Positions 56,869 to 64,000 of a DNA stretch of 64,000 nucleotides are shown one piece after another. The notes below the pieces were generated by a model. The model worked only from the letters and a program-made list of their open reading frames with translations, had not been told where the DNA came from and ran no database searches. The DNA comes from Xanthobacter tagetidis (GTDB lineage Bacteria > Pseudomonadota > Alphaproteobacteria > Rhizobiales > Xanthobacteraceae), in contig NZ_RCTF01000014.1 of assembly GCF_003667445.1 (NCBI RefSeq), positions 1 through 64,000 of the forward strand, in the 5' to 3' direction. The first letter of the stretch is position 1, and each line of letters starts with the position of its first letter. The position numbers and the translations under genes are program-made.

Positions 56869-57429
56869 CTACTGCCCATCGTCCTCGTCGCACTCAGCGG
56901 ACGCCAGCGCCGGGACAGGCTGCGTGAAGTTGCCGGCGAGCTTGGCGGCCACCGCATCCAACGCGCCTCGTAGTTCCTCGTTGAGCTCGGTTGGCGCATG
57001 CGTCACCACGGCATCCACCTGTTGCCGAATGTGCGGGTTCCAAATGGGATCCGCGCCACGTAGCGCGGACTCGGCGGCCCTGACGCCGGCCGCATTGCCC
57101 TCGGCCGCTGCCGCGTGCAGCGAGCGCTCAAGGTAGAGGACACGTTTTGCCTGCCCATGCTTCAGGGCATAGGCGAGCGCTTCATGGGCGTTCGCCCACT
57201 GGTAAACCGTATCCCGGCTGAGTCCGATTTCACCACATGCTGCGGTGATTGAGAAGCCTTGCGACATAAGATCAACAATCAGGTCGCAGACAACCGGGTT
57301 ATACTTATTAATGTCTATATACTTCTCTGCGTAATACGCCTCCAAGGCGTCTATATTGTCCCGAACCGCTTTCGGCAGACGCTCCCTTGATGCGTATTTC
57401 TTCAGTGCCGATTTGTACGGGTTTGCCAT
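56869..57429 (-). CDS. Terminase small subunit-like HTH protein
   Basis: The 186-residue protein has a helix-turn-helix in NPVVCDLIVDLMSQGFSITAACGEIGLSRDTVYQWANAHEALAYAL (split; about residues 44-90), the arrangement of TerS-like phage proteins, followed by a helical region and an acidic tail ADECDEDDGQ-like end. In satellites a TerS redirects helper-phage packaging; here no large subunit is present. A plain DNA-binding regulator is the alternative. Start ATG 57429; an in-frame ATG about 40 bp upstream exists. Confidence 0.62.
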   Translation of the reverse strand: MANPYKSALKKYASRERLPKAVRDNIDALEAYYAEKYIDINKYNPVVCDLIVDLMSQGFSITAACGEIGLSRDTVYQWANAHEALAYALKHGQAKRVLYLERSLHAAAAEGNAAGVRAAESALRGADPIWNPHIRQQVDAVVTHAPTELNEELRGALDAVAAKLAGNFTQPVPALASAECDEDDGQ

Positions 57430-57594
57430 GAAAGACGATCCATTACTTTGAATGCTTTCTTCAACCATAGCATACGGCGGTACGTTCAGCAATTTATACC
57501 AGCCATTCCCAAAAGGCGACATTATTGTTAAGCGCAAGAACAAGACCCCATTACACCAATAGAAGGGCCGGACCGCGCAGGTGGAGTGCAAGTT

Positions 57595-57933
57595 ATGAAA
57601 GCGATTACTGGTGGAGCCCTGGTCAAACGACTTGTGACCCTGCGAGGCAAGTTTCTGCTTGCCAATGAGCGCAGCGGCGAGCATCGCCTCCACGCCGCGT
57701 TGAACGCCTTCGAGCGCGAGGCCATGACGCTCCAAGGCGCGGAGGTCGCCTTCGCCAGCCAGAACGAGGCGGACCACGCAGGCGCGCTTTGGGATGAATG
57801 CCACGGGCTGGCGCTGCGGGCGTTCTACCGGATCGGCATGAGCCGCAGGGTTTTTGGGCTTGGGGTGGAGCCGCCGCCCCCTGCGCCGCCGCAGTTCGCG
57901 CCTTCCCCCGTCCTCGTCCCCTTCACCGTCTAA
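57595..57933 (+). CDS. Hypothetical element protein (112 aa)
   Basis: The product starts MKAITGGALVKRLVTLRGKF and is mainly helical, ending in a Pro-rich tail (VEPPPPAPPQFAPSPV). GGAG nine bases before the ATG supports translation. It is first of a rightward run of three closely packed genes (gaps of 15 and 1 bp). No family recognised. Confidence 0.6.
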   Translation: MKAITGGALVKRLVTLRGKFLLANERSGEHRLHAALNAFEREAMTLQGAEVAFASQNEADHAGALWDECHGLALRAFYRIGMSRRVFGLGVEPPPPAPPQFAPSPVLVPFTV

Positions 57934-57948
57934 AAGGATACCTCGCCA

Positions 57949-58335
57949 ATGTTCCCCTTGCTCAAGCGGATTCCGGCCGAAGATCTAGAGCCGATTCGGG
58001 GCCGCCCTCGGAAGTTATTCTTGGAAGATCGCGCGCCGGTCAATCCGACCGAGGTTCGGCTGACCCAGATTCGCGAGAGCTACCTGAGCCGCTTGCCGGG
58101 CAGACATACGCCCACGGTGAAGGAAATTGCCGAACGCATCGCCGCGAAGCAGATCGAAGCCGAGGTGACGGCGGCGCTTTGGGGCGCGGACCATGAATTC
58201 GCGCGGCGGCAGGAAGTAGAGCTCGGCCGCCTGATCGCCGCCCTACACCTAGAGCACGACGAGCCGCTGCACCCGGCGGACGCATGGCCGGACACGGCTT
58301 ACGAGGACGCCGCCACCGAACAGGGAGATCACTGA
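57949..58335 (+). CDS. Hypothetical element protein (128 aa)
   Basis: The product contains IRGRPRKLFLEDRAPVNPTEVRL and a helical part (TVKEIAERIAAKQIEAEVTAALWG), with an acidic C-terminal half. It lies 15 bp after the previous gene and 1 bp before the next, so an operon is likely. No family recognised; a scaffold- or adaptor-like role cannot be shown. Confidence 0.6.
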   Translation: MFPLLKRIPAEDLEPIRGRPRKLFLEDRAPVNPTEVRLTQIRESYLSRLPGRHTPTVKEIAERIAAKQIEAEVTAALWGADHEFARRQEVELGRLIAALHLEHDEPLHPADAWPDTAYEDAATEQGDH

Positions 58336-58336
58336 A

Positions 58337-59230
58337 ATGACCACCGATCCACGGCTGAATCACCGGGTGCAAGAATTCGCCCCGGCCTACGTTCGCGAAG
58401 CCGCAGCAGCCATCGCCGCCACCGTGGCCAAACTGCCCCAGAGCGCTGCCGCCAAGTTCCGCCAGTTCGAGGAGGCGGCCTTCGCGGCCGAGGCGGCGGC
58501 AGGTGCCGCGCGGGCGAAGCGCGACGAAAAACTCCGCCCGATCTCCGCACTTCGGCAGGCTGTGGCGCAGAGCACCACCCCCCATCCCGCCAACATCGCG
58601 CTTCTGGAGGAGCTTACGCCGGAACTCGAACACGCGGAGGAACTGTTCAGCCGGTTCAATGCCGAACGTATCTCAACCGGCGCGGCGTTCAGCGCCATTC
58701 AGCGTGCGCTCGAAGCCCTGCCTCCCAATGCCCGCTTCGTCGCTGTCGAGTCCTCGGCGCCGAAGAAGGCCGACACGCTCATCGCCGTCCGCGAAACCAT
58801 CGCCGGCCTGAAGCGCGACATCCATGCGCTGGAAAGCAGCGCTCCGACCACCGAAGAGCAAGAAGCCACGTTGCGGGCTGCCATCGCAAAGCGAGGGGAA
58901 GCCGGACGGCCGCGCATGGACCGCACGGGCCGGCTGAAGACCGATGCCACTGCCACAGCACAGGCTGCGGCGCTCGCGGTGGCGTGCTGGCTCAACCCGG
59001 AAGGTGTGTTCGCCCGCATGGTGGAAGACGGCGCCTTGCGCGAGGGAGGCTCCCTATCGGCGGCCGAGAAGGCGGCAGCACTGACAACCCTCCGCGCCAG
59101 CTTGTTCGAGGTCGAACTTTTGGAAGAAGCGCTCCTCCAACGCGACGGCGGCACCCGCCGCGCCGACGCGGACCCGCTCGCCATTCTTGGCATCCGGGTC
59201 GAGGCTGGCCGAGCGGCGCGGGCCGCGTGA
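58337..59230 (+). CDS. Alanine-rich coiled-coil hypothetical protein (297 aa)
   Basis: Most of the chain (about 10-195) is Ala/Glu/Arg-rich and should form long helices or coiled coil (KFRQFEEAAFAAEAAAGAAR, ELTPELEHAEELFSRFN). The C-terminal third is more globular (AVACWLNPEGVFARMVEDGAL). It begins one base after the preceding stop, so translation is coupled. Family unknown. Confidence 0.62.
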   Translation: MTTDPRLNHRVQEFAPAYVREAAAAIAATVAKLPQSAAAKFRQFEEAAFAAEAAAGAARAKRDEKLRPISALRQAVAQSTTPHPANIALLEELTPELEHAEELFSRFNAERISTGAAFSAIQRALEALPPNARFVAVESSAPKKADTLIAVRETIAGLKRDIHALESSAPTTEEQEATLRAAIAKRGEAGRPRMDRTGRLKTDATATAQAAALAVACWLNPEGVFARMVEDGALREGGSLSAAEKAAALTTLRASLFEVELLEEALLQRDGGTRRADADPLAILGIRVEAGRAARAA

Positions 59231-59534
59231 GGACACAGGTTGCTCCCTCGGCGTTCGCCATCGCCGAGGTTGAGCACAGGCACCACCGGGCGCGCTTGTG
59301 ACGACTCGGCGCGAGAGGAAAAGGGATGCGGTTCCCCCTGTCCCGCATCCCGAACCGTCCCCGGTGGTGCCCACAATTCCGAAACCGGGGCGCCGCTGAA
59401 GCTGCGGCCCGGCATCAATGCGCGGTTCGGTTCCTACCGGTGCCGCCCACACACACGCGGGGGCAAGGGCTGATGGCACCAATGTGGCCACAGCACACGA
59501 CACCGCCCCCGCCGAGCAACAGAAAGGACATCGG
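59231..59534. other. Gap between coiled-coil gene and the 59535 gene
   Basis: The overlapping short frames lack ribosome sites. The stretch may be untranslated leader or a decayed gene; no promoter or terminator stands out. Confidence 0.4.
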
Positions 59535-59921
59535 ATGACGATTCTTGACCGCTTCGGTCGCCCCAAGGAAGTGCCGGCCGGCTACGTCCTTCAGGAGGGC
59601 GAGTCGGCATACGTCCCCATGGATGAGCTGCACAACCCCGCGCGCTCCCGCCGCATGGGCGATGCCGCGCTCGCGACTTTCATCAGGGACGGCAGCACGG
59701 CCAACGCCGCGCCGGCCGGCTTCTTTCGGGACGCCTATGGTCGCTTGCTCGCCACAGGCACCACGGCTGCCGACCAACGCCGCGCCGGCTTCTATGCTGC
59801 CCGTGACGCCATGCTCGCGGACGAATGGCGCGGTGGTGATGCCCGGCCCGACACGCCCCGGTCTCGCGAGCAGTACGTCGCCGACCTCGCCAACGCGTGG
59901 AAGTACCCAGAGTCGGCCTGA
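59535..59921 (+). CDS. Hypothetical element protein (128 aa)
   Basis: The product begins MTILDRFGRPKEVPAGYVLQ and contains HNPARSRRMGDAALATFIRDG and GFYAARDAMLADEWRGGDARP. GAAAGGA upstream supports the start. Same strand and composition as the three genes before it, probably the same transcript; a GGGCGCCC hairpin (60045-60064) follows. No family recognised. Confidence 0.6.
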   Translation: MTILDRFGRPKEVPAGYVLQEGESAYVPMDELHNPARSRRMGDAALATFIRDGSTANAAPAGFFRDAYGRLLATGTTAADQRRAGFYAARDAMLADEWRGGDARPDTPRSREQYVADLANAWKYPESA

Positions 59922-60044
59922 CGGCCGGGCCGTCGCGTTGGGGTGGGCGCTGGCTCGCTATGACCGCACGGCCAGCACAGCCCAGCCCCCATGTGGTCAT
60001 CGCGAGTCCAAGGCTTTCCCTGACGATTCTTCCGGCAATAAGAA

Positions 60045-60064
60045 GGGCGCCCGGTGGGGCGCCC
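60045..60064. terminator. GGGCGCCC hairpin after 59535 gene
   Basis: GGGCGCCC, loop GGTG, GGGCGCCC. The same stem core recurs at the terminators at 52093 and 62014. No T-run follows on the plus strand; on the minus strand TTCTTATT follows, so it may also end the methyltransferase transcript. Confidence 0.6.
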
Positions 60065-60149
60065 AATGTTGATTTACTGAGGATGAGCTAAGTCCATCGA
60101 ATCTCATACCCAGCCATATATCCAGTCATATGGTGAAGAGAAAAATGAT

Positions 60150-60992
60150 TCAATAAGTTAATAGTAGTCGATCAGAAACATGCTCCGATTCAAGTGTCTG
60201 ACCGTCCATCTGGAACCGCCGGAGCATTGATCGCCCGATATGAATATACTCCTCGCGCTCAAACAGTCCGTCGGGAATAGAGACGTCTACTTTTTTATCG
60301 CCGGACTTCTTTGTGCCGTCGATGCTCAGCGCGATGCGCACACCGCGAGATTTACTCTCACGGATCACATTGAATAGCCGAGAAAGACTAAACCTCTGAG
60401 CCCCGTAAAGTATGGCCTGACTATCCACATACGGAGGGTCCAAGTAACAAACGTCTCCACGGCCTGCGAGCCGCATAACGTCCTCAAAATCGGCGTGTAC
60501 AAACTTAGCAGCGCGAGTACGGGCAGCCCAAATGCGAGCCCTTTCTGCAAAGCTGTCTGGATGCATCGGCTGATGCGGTCCGCATGGCGTGCTCATGTAG
60601 CCATCAGCTTTTCGGAATCTGACCACGCCGCCGTAGCAGACGCGGGAGAGAAACAAGAGGTCGGCCCCGTTCGGCGATGCGTTATATGATGCCTTTATGG
60701 TCTCGTACGCCCCCTCTTTCCCCATACTCGCGATAAGAGAGTGGCGCTGAGAATACCAGCGGACGAGACCGTCGGGGTCCTCACGAAGCTGTTGCCATAT
60801 TTCAATTAGGGGCTTGAAGGCATCCGACGCAACGGCTCTTTGCGGCGCCAGATGGGCCAACACGGCTCCGCTTCCGAGGAATGGCTCATAATACGTGCCG
60901 TAGTCCGTTGGAAGATATGAAATTATCTCTTTGGCAAATTTTTGCTTGTTGCCGATCCATTTCAGTAGCTGCCCCTTCAGGGAAGGCAACAT
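60150..60992 (-). CDS. D12-class adenine-N6 DNA methyltransferase
   Basis: The 280-residue protein has the D12/Dam order: LKWIGNKQKFAKEI near the start, SAM motif I YEPFLGSGAVLAHL (residues 35-48) and catalytic motif IV YLDPPYVD (D185-P-P-Y188). It methylates adenine at an unknown site. ATG 60992 leaves a 63-bp divergent region to the candidate nuclease gene; ATG 61019 is an alternative. The DNA here is strongly AT-rich compared with its flanks, evidence of recent transfer. Confidence 0.92.
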   Translation of the reverse strand: MLPSLKGQLLKWIGNKQKFAKEIISYLPTDYGTYYEPFLGSGAVLAHLAPQRAVASDAFKPLIEIWQQLREDPDGLVRWYSQRHSLIASMGKEGAYETIKASYNASPNGADLLFLSRVCYGGVVRFRKADGYMSTPCGPHQPMHPDSFAERARIWAARTRAAKFVHADFEDVMRLAGRGDVCYLDPPYVDSQAILYGAQRFSLSRLFNVIRESKSRGVRIALSIDGTKKSGDKKVDVSIPDGLFEREEYIHIGRSMLRRFQMDGQTLESEHVSDRLLLTY

Positions 60993-61055
60993 CTCACCGC
61001 CCCCGTTGAGGGGCAGCATCCCTTGAGTGTATCGATATCCTCCAACCTGATTCGC

Positions 61056-61961
61056 ATGGTGGGGGGAATCGTGCGCGCTAACGATGCTTTCAAGGGGCTC
61101 GAAAAGGGTTTTTGGGCGCATGTTCGCTCTCTATCTCAAACGCTAGGCTACACGGCTCGGGGGACGGGCACAATTAAGGTGCCATCGTTTGAAGAAATTT
61201 TGTTGGGGATGAAGCAGCTAAGGCTTCTAAACGATCACCTCATCAAGAATGGCGCCCCCACAAAATTTGCCGATACCCTGATAGCTTATTTTGCGTACAG
61301 AGCTGAAACCCTAAACAACACCGTGCAACATCAGTTGATGGATAAGGACTCGGCAAAAGCCATGTATGAACGGCTTTTGACGGTTCGTGAATACAAGGTC
61401 GCAGCGGCGATGAACAAGCAAAAGGGCGAGAAGAAGCAGGTTGCCTATCTAACTGCAATGGTCAATATGCTCATCGAAGCCAATGCTGACGGCATCGAAT
61501 ACGACCACGACCCGCGTCAGCTAACTACCGTAACTCGCGATGGGCGACCGCTTAGAACGTTGGCGCGCCGTATTGATGGAGCGTTTCCATCTGCGGTCAA
61601 TCCTGTAGCTGTATGGGAAATAAAAGAATACTATCATACCACAACTTTTGGAAGCCGAGTAGCCGATGGTGTGTATGAAACATTGCTTGATGGAATGGAG
61701 TTGGAGGAGATGAGGCTCGAAACAGGAATTGACGTCGAGCACCTTCTCATTGCTGATGCACATTATACTTGGTGGGAGTGTGGGCGTTCTTATCTGTGCC
61801 GGATGATCGATATGCTTCATATGGGCTATGTTGACGAGATTCTATTCGGCACTGAAATCGAAGAGCGTTTGCCGGCCATAGTAGCAGGGTGGGTCGAAAA
61901 GACCCGCGTGAGGCAGGCGGAAGCCAAGGCGGTTTTGTCGGATGATACGCCGCTTCTCTAG
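61056..61961 (+). CDS. Candidate PD-(D/E)XK restriction endonuclease partner of the D12 methyltransferase
   Basis: The 301-residue protein has R-I-D174-GAFPSAVNPVAVW-E188-I-K190-EYY, spacing and context of a PD-(D/E)XK active site, then YETLLDGMELEEM and HLLIADAHYTWWECGRS. The helical N-terminal half could bind DNA. It is divergent from the methyltransferase, 63 bp apart, in the same AT-rich block; together they look like a type II restriction-modification pair. The start is uncertain (ATG 61056, GTG 61071 or TTG 61023). I do not recall a named enzyme with this sequence. Confidence 0.65.
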   Translation: MVGGIVRANDAFKGLEKGFWAHVRSLSQTLGYTARGTGTIKVPSFEEILLGMKQLRLLNDHLIKNGAPTKFADTLIAYFAYRAETLNNTVQHQLMDKDSAKAMYERLLTVREYKVAAAMNKQKGEKKQVAYLTAMVNMLIEANADGIEYDHDPRQLTTVTRDGRPLRTLARRIDGAFPSAVNPVAVWEIKEYYHTTTFGSRVADGVYETLLDGMELEEMRLETGIDVEHLLIADAHYTWWECGRSYLCRMIDMLHMGYVDEILFGTEIEERLPAIVAGWVEKTRVRQAEAKAVLSDDTPLL

Positions 61962-62013
61962 TCAAGGATGGTCCTGTTCCATCTTTTTGGAAGTTTTGGG
62001 GACGGTACCAATA

Positions 62014-62030
62014 GGGCGCCACAAGGCGCC
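62014..62030. terminator. Short GGCGCC hairpin after candidate nuclease gene
   Basis: GGCGCC, ACAA, GGCGCC (preceded by G). It lies between two convergent genes and shares its core with other hairpins of the element; no T-run follows. Confidence 0.45.
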
Positions 62031-62059
62031 GCGCTCGATGACCACAAGCGCAGCGGCCG

Positions 62060-62509
62060 TCAGGCTTCCTTGCCCTCCTGCACCGCCGTCCGCTTGTCGG
62101 CCTTCGTGACGAGGCCGATAGGCGGCAGCGCGGCGCGGGGGTATCCGTGAAACCGACGCCAGTAGGAATACTCAACCTTGACGTTGGTGGCGTTGAGCCC
62201 CGCTGCGTACTTGCTGACGGCAACCTCGCCAGAGGTAGGGGTGCGCCCGAGGTCGGCCATGGCCTTGTCGCACGCCTGCCACGCGAGCCAGCACAGGCCC
62301 CCGGCGGTGGGCTCCTTGATGCCGTTCTGCTCCCGGCGGACAAGGCCGGTGATGGCCTTGAACTGCGCCTCGCGGGCCGCGTCGGCCTTATGCTTGGCAG
62401 TTGTGGCCGCCGACTCGCCCTTGGCCTTCGCAGGCGCCTCGGCCGGCGCGGCGTCCTTCAGGCTGGGCAGAGCCCGACCGGTGCGCACCTTCTCGATCTT
62501 CACGGTCAT
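62060..62509 (-). CDS. Hypothetical element protein (149 aa)
   Basis: The product has an Ala/Lys-rich N terminus (APAEAPAKAKGESAATTAKHK) and a conserved-looking C-terminal part (ACDKAMADLGRTPTSGEVAV, NATNVKVEYSYWRRFHGYPR) that resembles short DNA-binding-type domains of plasmid and phage proteins, without a firm family. It is the last gene before the right att repeat, transcribed inward. GC content is back to the backbone level. Confidence 0.6.
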   Translation of the reverse strand: MTVKIEKVRTGRALPSLKDAAPAEAPAKAKGESAATTAKHKADAAREAQFKAITGLVRREQNGIKEPTAGGLCWLAWQACDKAMADLGRTPTSGEVAVSKYAAGLNATNVKVEYSYWRRFHGYPRAALPPIGLVTKADKRTAVQEGKEA

Positions 62510-62693
62510 AGTCGATCCCTTCGCTCTCTAGCGCTAACGTGCGCCATAAGCGCAACCTATGAGAGTGCAAAGAGGGGTGCAACGATCTTGTTCTCTGTTT
62601 GTTCTATGTACCGCCAATCGTTCGGCGCCAAACCGTGGGTCATCGTGGGTTATGACCACGACAACGGGGAAATTTCCTAATAATTTCAATAGA

Positions 62694-62714
62694 GAATGGT
62701 GGGCGATGCAGGGA
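62694..62714. other. Right attachment-site repeat (attR) within tRNA-Val
   Basis: Identical over 21 bases to 50558-50578. It covers the CCA end, discriminator and 3' acceptor strand of the tRNA, whose gene stays intact because the element supplied or preserved these bases. Confidence 0.9.
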
Positions 62715-62771
62715 TTGAACCTGCGACCCCTCCCGTGTGAAGGGAGTGCTCTCCCGCTGAGCTAATCGCCC
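62697..62771 (-). tRNA. tRNA-Val (anticodon CAC)
   Basis: Read on the minus strand, GGGCGAT pairs with ATCGCCC to form the acceptor stem, the discriminator is A and CCA is encoded. The D arm has TAGCTCAGCGGGAGAG, the anticodon stem CTCCC/GGGAG encloses loop TTCACAC with anticodon CAC (codon GUG), and the T arm is GCAGGTTCAATCCCTGC. It is the integration target of the neighbouring element. Confidence 0.96.
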
Positions 62772-62897
62772 GCACCAGTCGCGAGACGGGCGATGTAGGG
62801 CGGGAGGCCCCCGACTGTCAAGGGGCGGCCTCCGGTTTCCCCAGCTCCATGGAACGGCGCGCAGAGGGCTGCGCCCGGTGTCCCGCCCCGCGCCGCC

Positions 62898-63581
62898 CTA
62901 CGCCGTCTCGCGGGCCAGTACGGCGAGCACCGCGGCCTCCAACTGGTCGAAATGGTCGATCAGCCGGTCGGCGCCCAGCGCGTGGGCCGGCGTCTCGGTG
63001 TAGCCGAAGGACACCGCGATGGCCGGCACGCCGGCGGCGCGGGCGGTGCTGATGTCGGTGATGCTGTCGCCGACCATCACGGCGCGCCCGGCGCTGCCGC
63101 CGGCGGCGGCGATGGTGGAGAGGAGCGGCAGCGGGTCGGGTTTCGGCTTGGCATAGGTGTCGGCGCCGGTGATCACGGCGAAGCGCCCCGTCAGGTCGAG
63201 CCGGTCGAGCAGGAGCCGGGCGAGATATTCGAGCTTGTTGGTGCACACCGCGAGCCGCGCGCCGCGCGCTTCGAGCCGGTCCAGCGCCTCCAGGAGGCCG
63301 GGGAAGGGGCGCGAGCCATCGGCGATGTGGTCGGCATAATAGGTGAGGAACTGGGTGTTCAGCGCCTCGATCTCCTCCGCCGGCAGCGCGAGGCCCTCGC
63401 TCGCCAGCGCCCGGCGGATCAGCATGCGCGCGCCGCCGCCGATCATGTTGCGGGCGGCGGCCCGGTCCACCTTCGGGATCTTGTGGGCGGCGAGCACCAC
63501 GTCGAGCGTGTCGAGCAGGTCGGGCGCGGTGTCGACCAGCGTTCCGTCGAGGTCGAAGGCGATCACGGGCGTCTGGGGCAT
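62898..63581 (-). CDS. gph: Phosphoglycolate phosphatase (HAD family)
   Basis: The 227-residue protein has HAD motif I VIAFDLDGTLVDTAPDLLDTL, motif II CTNKLEYLARLLLD, motif III Lys in KPKPDPLPLL and motif IV MVGDSITDISTARAAGVPA. Gph removes 2-phosphoglycolate formed in DNA repair or by Rubisco oxygenation. The ATG at 63581 is the usual family start. It lies 126 bp beyond the tRNA-Val gene. Confidence 0.88.
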   Translation of the reverse strand: MPQTPVIAFDLDGTLVDTAPDLLDTLDVVLAAHKIPKVDRAAARNMIGGGARMLIRRALASEGLALPAEEIEALNTQFLTYYADHIADGSRPFPGLLEALDRLEARGARLAVCTNKLEYLARLLLDRLDLTGRFAVITGADTYAKPKPDPLPLLSTIAAAGGSAGRAVMVGDSITDISTARAAGVPAIAVSFGYTETPAHALGADRLIDHFDQLEAAVLAVLARETA

Positions 63582-63758
63582 CGGGCTTCCTTGGGCTTCC
63601 TTGGGCGTTCTTGAAGGGGGCGTGTGGTGCGGGGGCGTGTCATCGCTGCCCTTTGCCTTAAATCCTGCCGCTTTTTGGCGCCAGCGTCCTGCGGCCCGGC
63701 AGCGCAGCCGCGCGGCGGGGCTCTCTCGCCTGTGGCGTGCGAACGAGGAGGTTTGGCG

Positions 63759-64000
63759 ATGCGGATGGCTCTCGATGCGGCTTGGGGCTTCGGGCGGATC
63801 GGACAGGCGGGGGCAGGCGCGATCGGCGCCCTGATGCTGGGTGCGGCGCTGGCCGGGCCCGCGGCGGCCCAGGCGCCCGCCGGCTACAGCTTCGCCTCGC
63901 CGCCGTCGGCGGAGGCAAACCGCGTCTATGGGGTGAACCACAAGACCGGCGAGATGTCGGTGTGCCAGTTCGAGCGCCCGGCCGGCAGCTTCGCCGGCAT
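63759..64000 (+). CDS. Secreted protein, N-terminal part (cut by window end)
   Basis: The frame from ATG 63759, with GAGGAGG just upstream, stays open to the window end (80 full codons). It has a long signal peptide (about residues 1-38: GAGAIGALMLGAALAGPAAAQA) and a mature part GYSFASPPSAEANRVYGVNH then KTGEMSVCQFERP. No family can be assigned from the fragment. Confidence 0.75.
   Translation, partial: MRMALDAAWGFGRIGQAGAGAIGALMLGAALAGPAAAQAPAGYSFASPPSAEANRVYGVNHKTGEMSVCQFERPAGSFAG

Larger units (their letters stand above)
50558..62714. mobile_element. tRNA-Val integrative element, satellite-like, 12.1 kb
   Basis: The element lies between a 21-bp direct repeat (repeat-to-repeat distance 12,136 bp). 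It has a tyrosine integrase beside the left end, an AlpA-type HTH, an iteron-bearing origin-like region, a primase/DUF3987-type protein and a TerS-like protein, then unrecognised genes, a methyltransferase and a candidate nuclease. Base composition is patchy: 60121-60180 is 19/60 G+C by count. No conjugation, capsid, tail or large-terminase gene is seen, so it would need a helper phage or be defective. Confidence 0.88.

Noticed and set aside
59326..59538. Short plus-strand frames between the coiled-coil gene and the 59535 gene
   Set aside because: Mutually overlapping, Pro/Arg-rich, without ribosome sites; possibly remnants but not supportable as genes.

Overview
The window is high-GC DNA (one backbone line, 33301-33360, is 49/60 G+C by count) from an alphaproteobacterium, most likely a Hyphomicrobiales/Rhizobiales member. 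Lineage-typical small families support this: DUF1491, DUF2093, DUF4170, DUF5330, paired DUF1214/DUF1254 proteins and a GcrA-like zinc motif. A Xanthobacteraceae-like organism is plausible, but the genus cannot be fixed from sequence alone. There is no rRNA operon and no CRISPR array; one tRNA gene is present.

Layout. 1-620: tandem ~180-bp units built from facing hairpins (BIME-like); a single copy of the hairpin pair recurs between ilvB and ilvN. 742-6357: a catabolic/uptake cluster with a GntR-family regulator, a duplicated alpha/beta-barrel protein, a PF06684 'amino acid synthesis' protein, an enamidase-like amidohydrolase and two TctC-type binding proteins; two matching operator-like sites link the regulator to two promoters. 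6406-9781: a three-gene operon whose products fit glucosylglycerol osmolyte synthesis (glycerol-3-phosphate dehydrogenase, HAD phosphatase, GgpS). 10370-30672: mostly housekeeping genes: radC, map, rnhB, a cyanide-insensitive-type bd oxidase, sufE, a histidine kinase operon, purD, xseA, an LPS operon (lpxK, waaA, DUF374 acyltransferase), a cysQ-like phosphatase and ubiA. 30789-35369: the ilvB-ilvN-ilvC pathway, headed by an apparent attenuator (18-residue leader peptide rich in Ile/Val/Leu plus a GC hairpin) and interrupted by a MazEF-type module and a hairpin repeat. 35911-39202: molybdate uptake (ModE-like regulator, modA, modB, modC). 39314-50392: MarC, DedA, DEAD-box helicase, IF-1, a NitT/TauT-type ABC transporter, a cold-shock protein, an L,D-transpeptidase, a hydrolase and a secreted protein.

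50558-62714 is a 12.1-kb integrated element at the 3' end of tRNA-Val(CAC), bounded by a 21-bp direct repeat. It carries a tyrosine integrase, a VapD-like ribonuclease, a GcrA-C-like zinc protein, an AlpA-type HTH, an iteron cluster with an AT-rich core, a primase/DUF3987-type replication protein, a TerS-like HTH protein, several unrecognised small genes and, in markedly AT-rich DNA, a D12 adenine methyltransferase divergent from a candidate PD-(D/E)XK nuclease. The order int - alpA - ori - primase - terS-like - cargo resembles P4/PICI-type phage satellites carrying a restriction-modification cargo, but no capsid, portal or large terminase gene is visible. After the tRNA come gph and the start of a secreted-protein gene cut by the window end.
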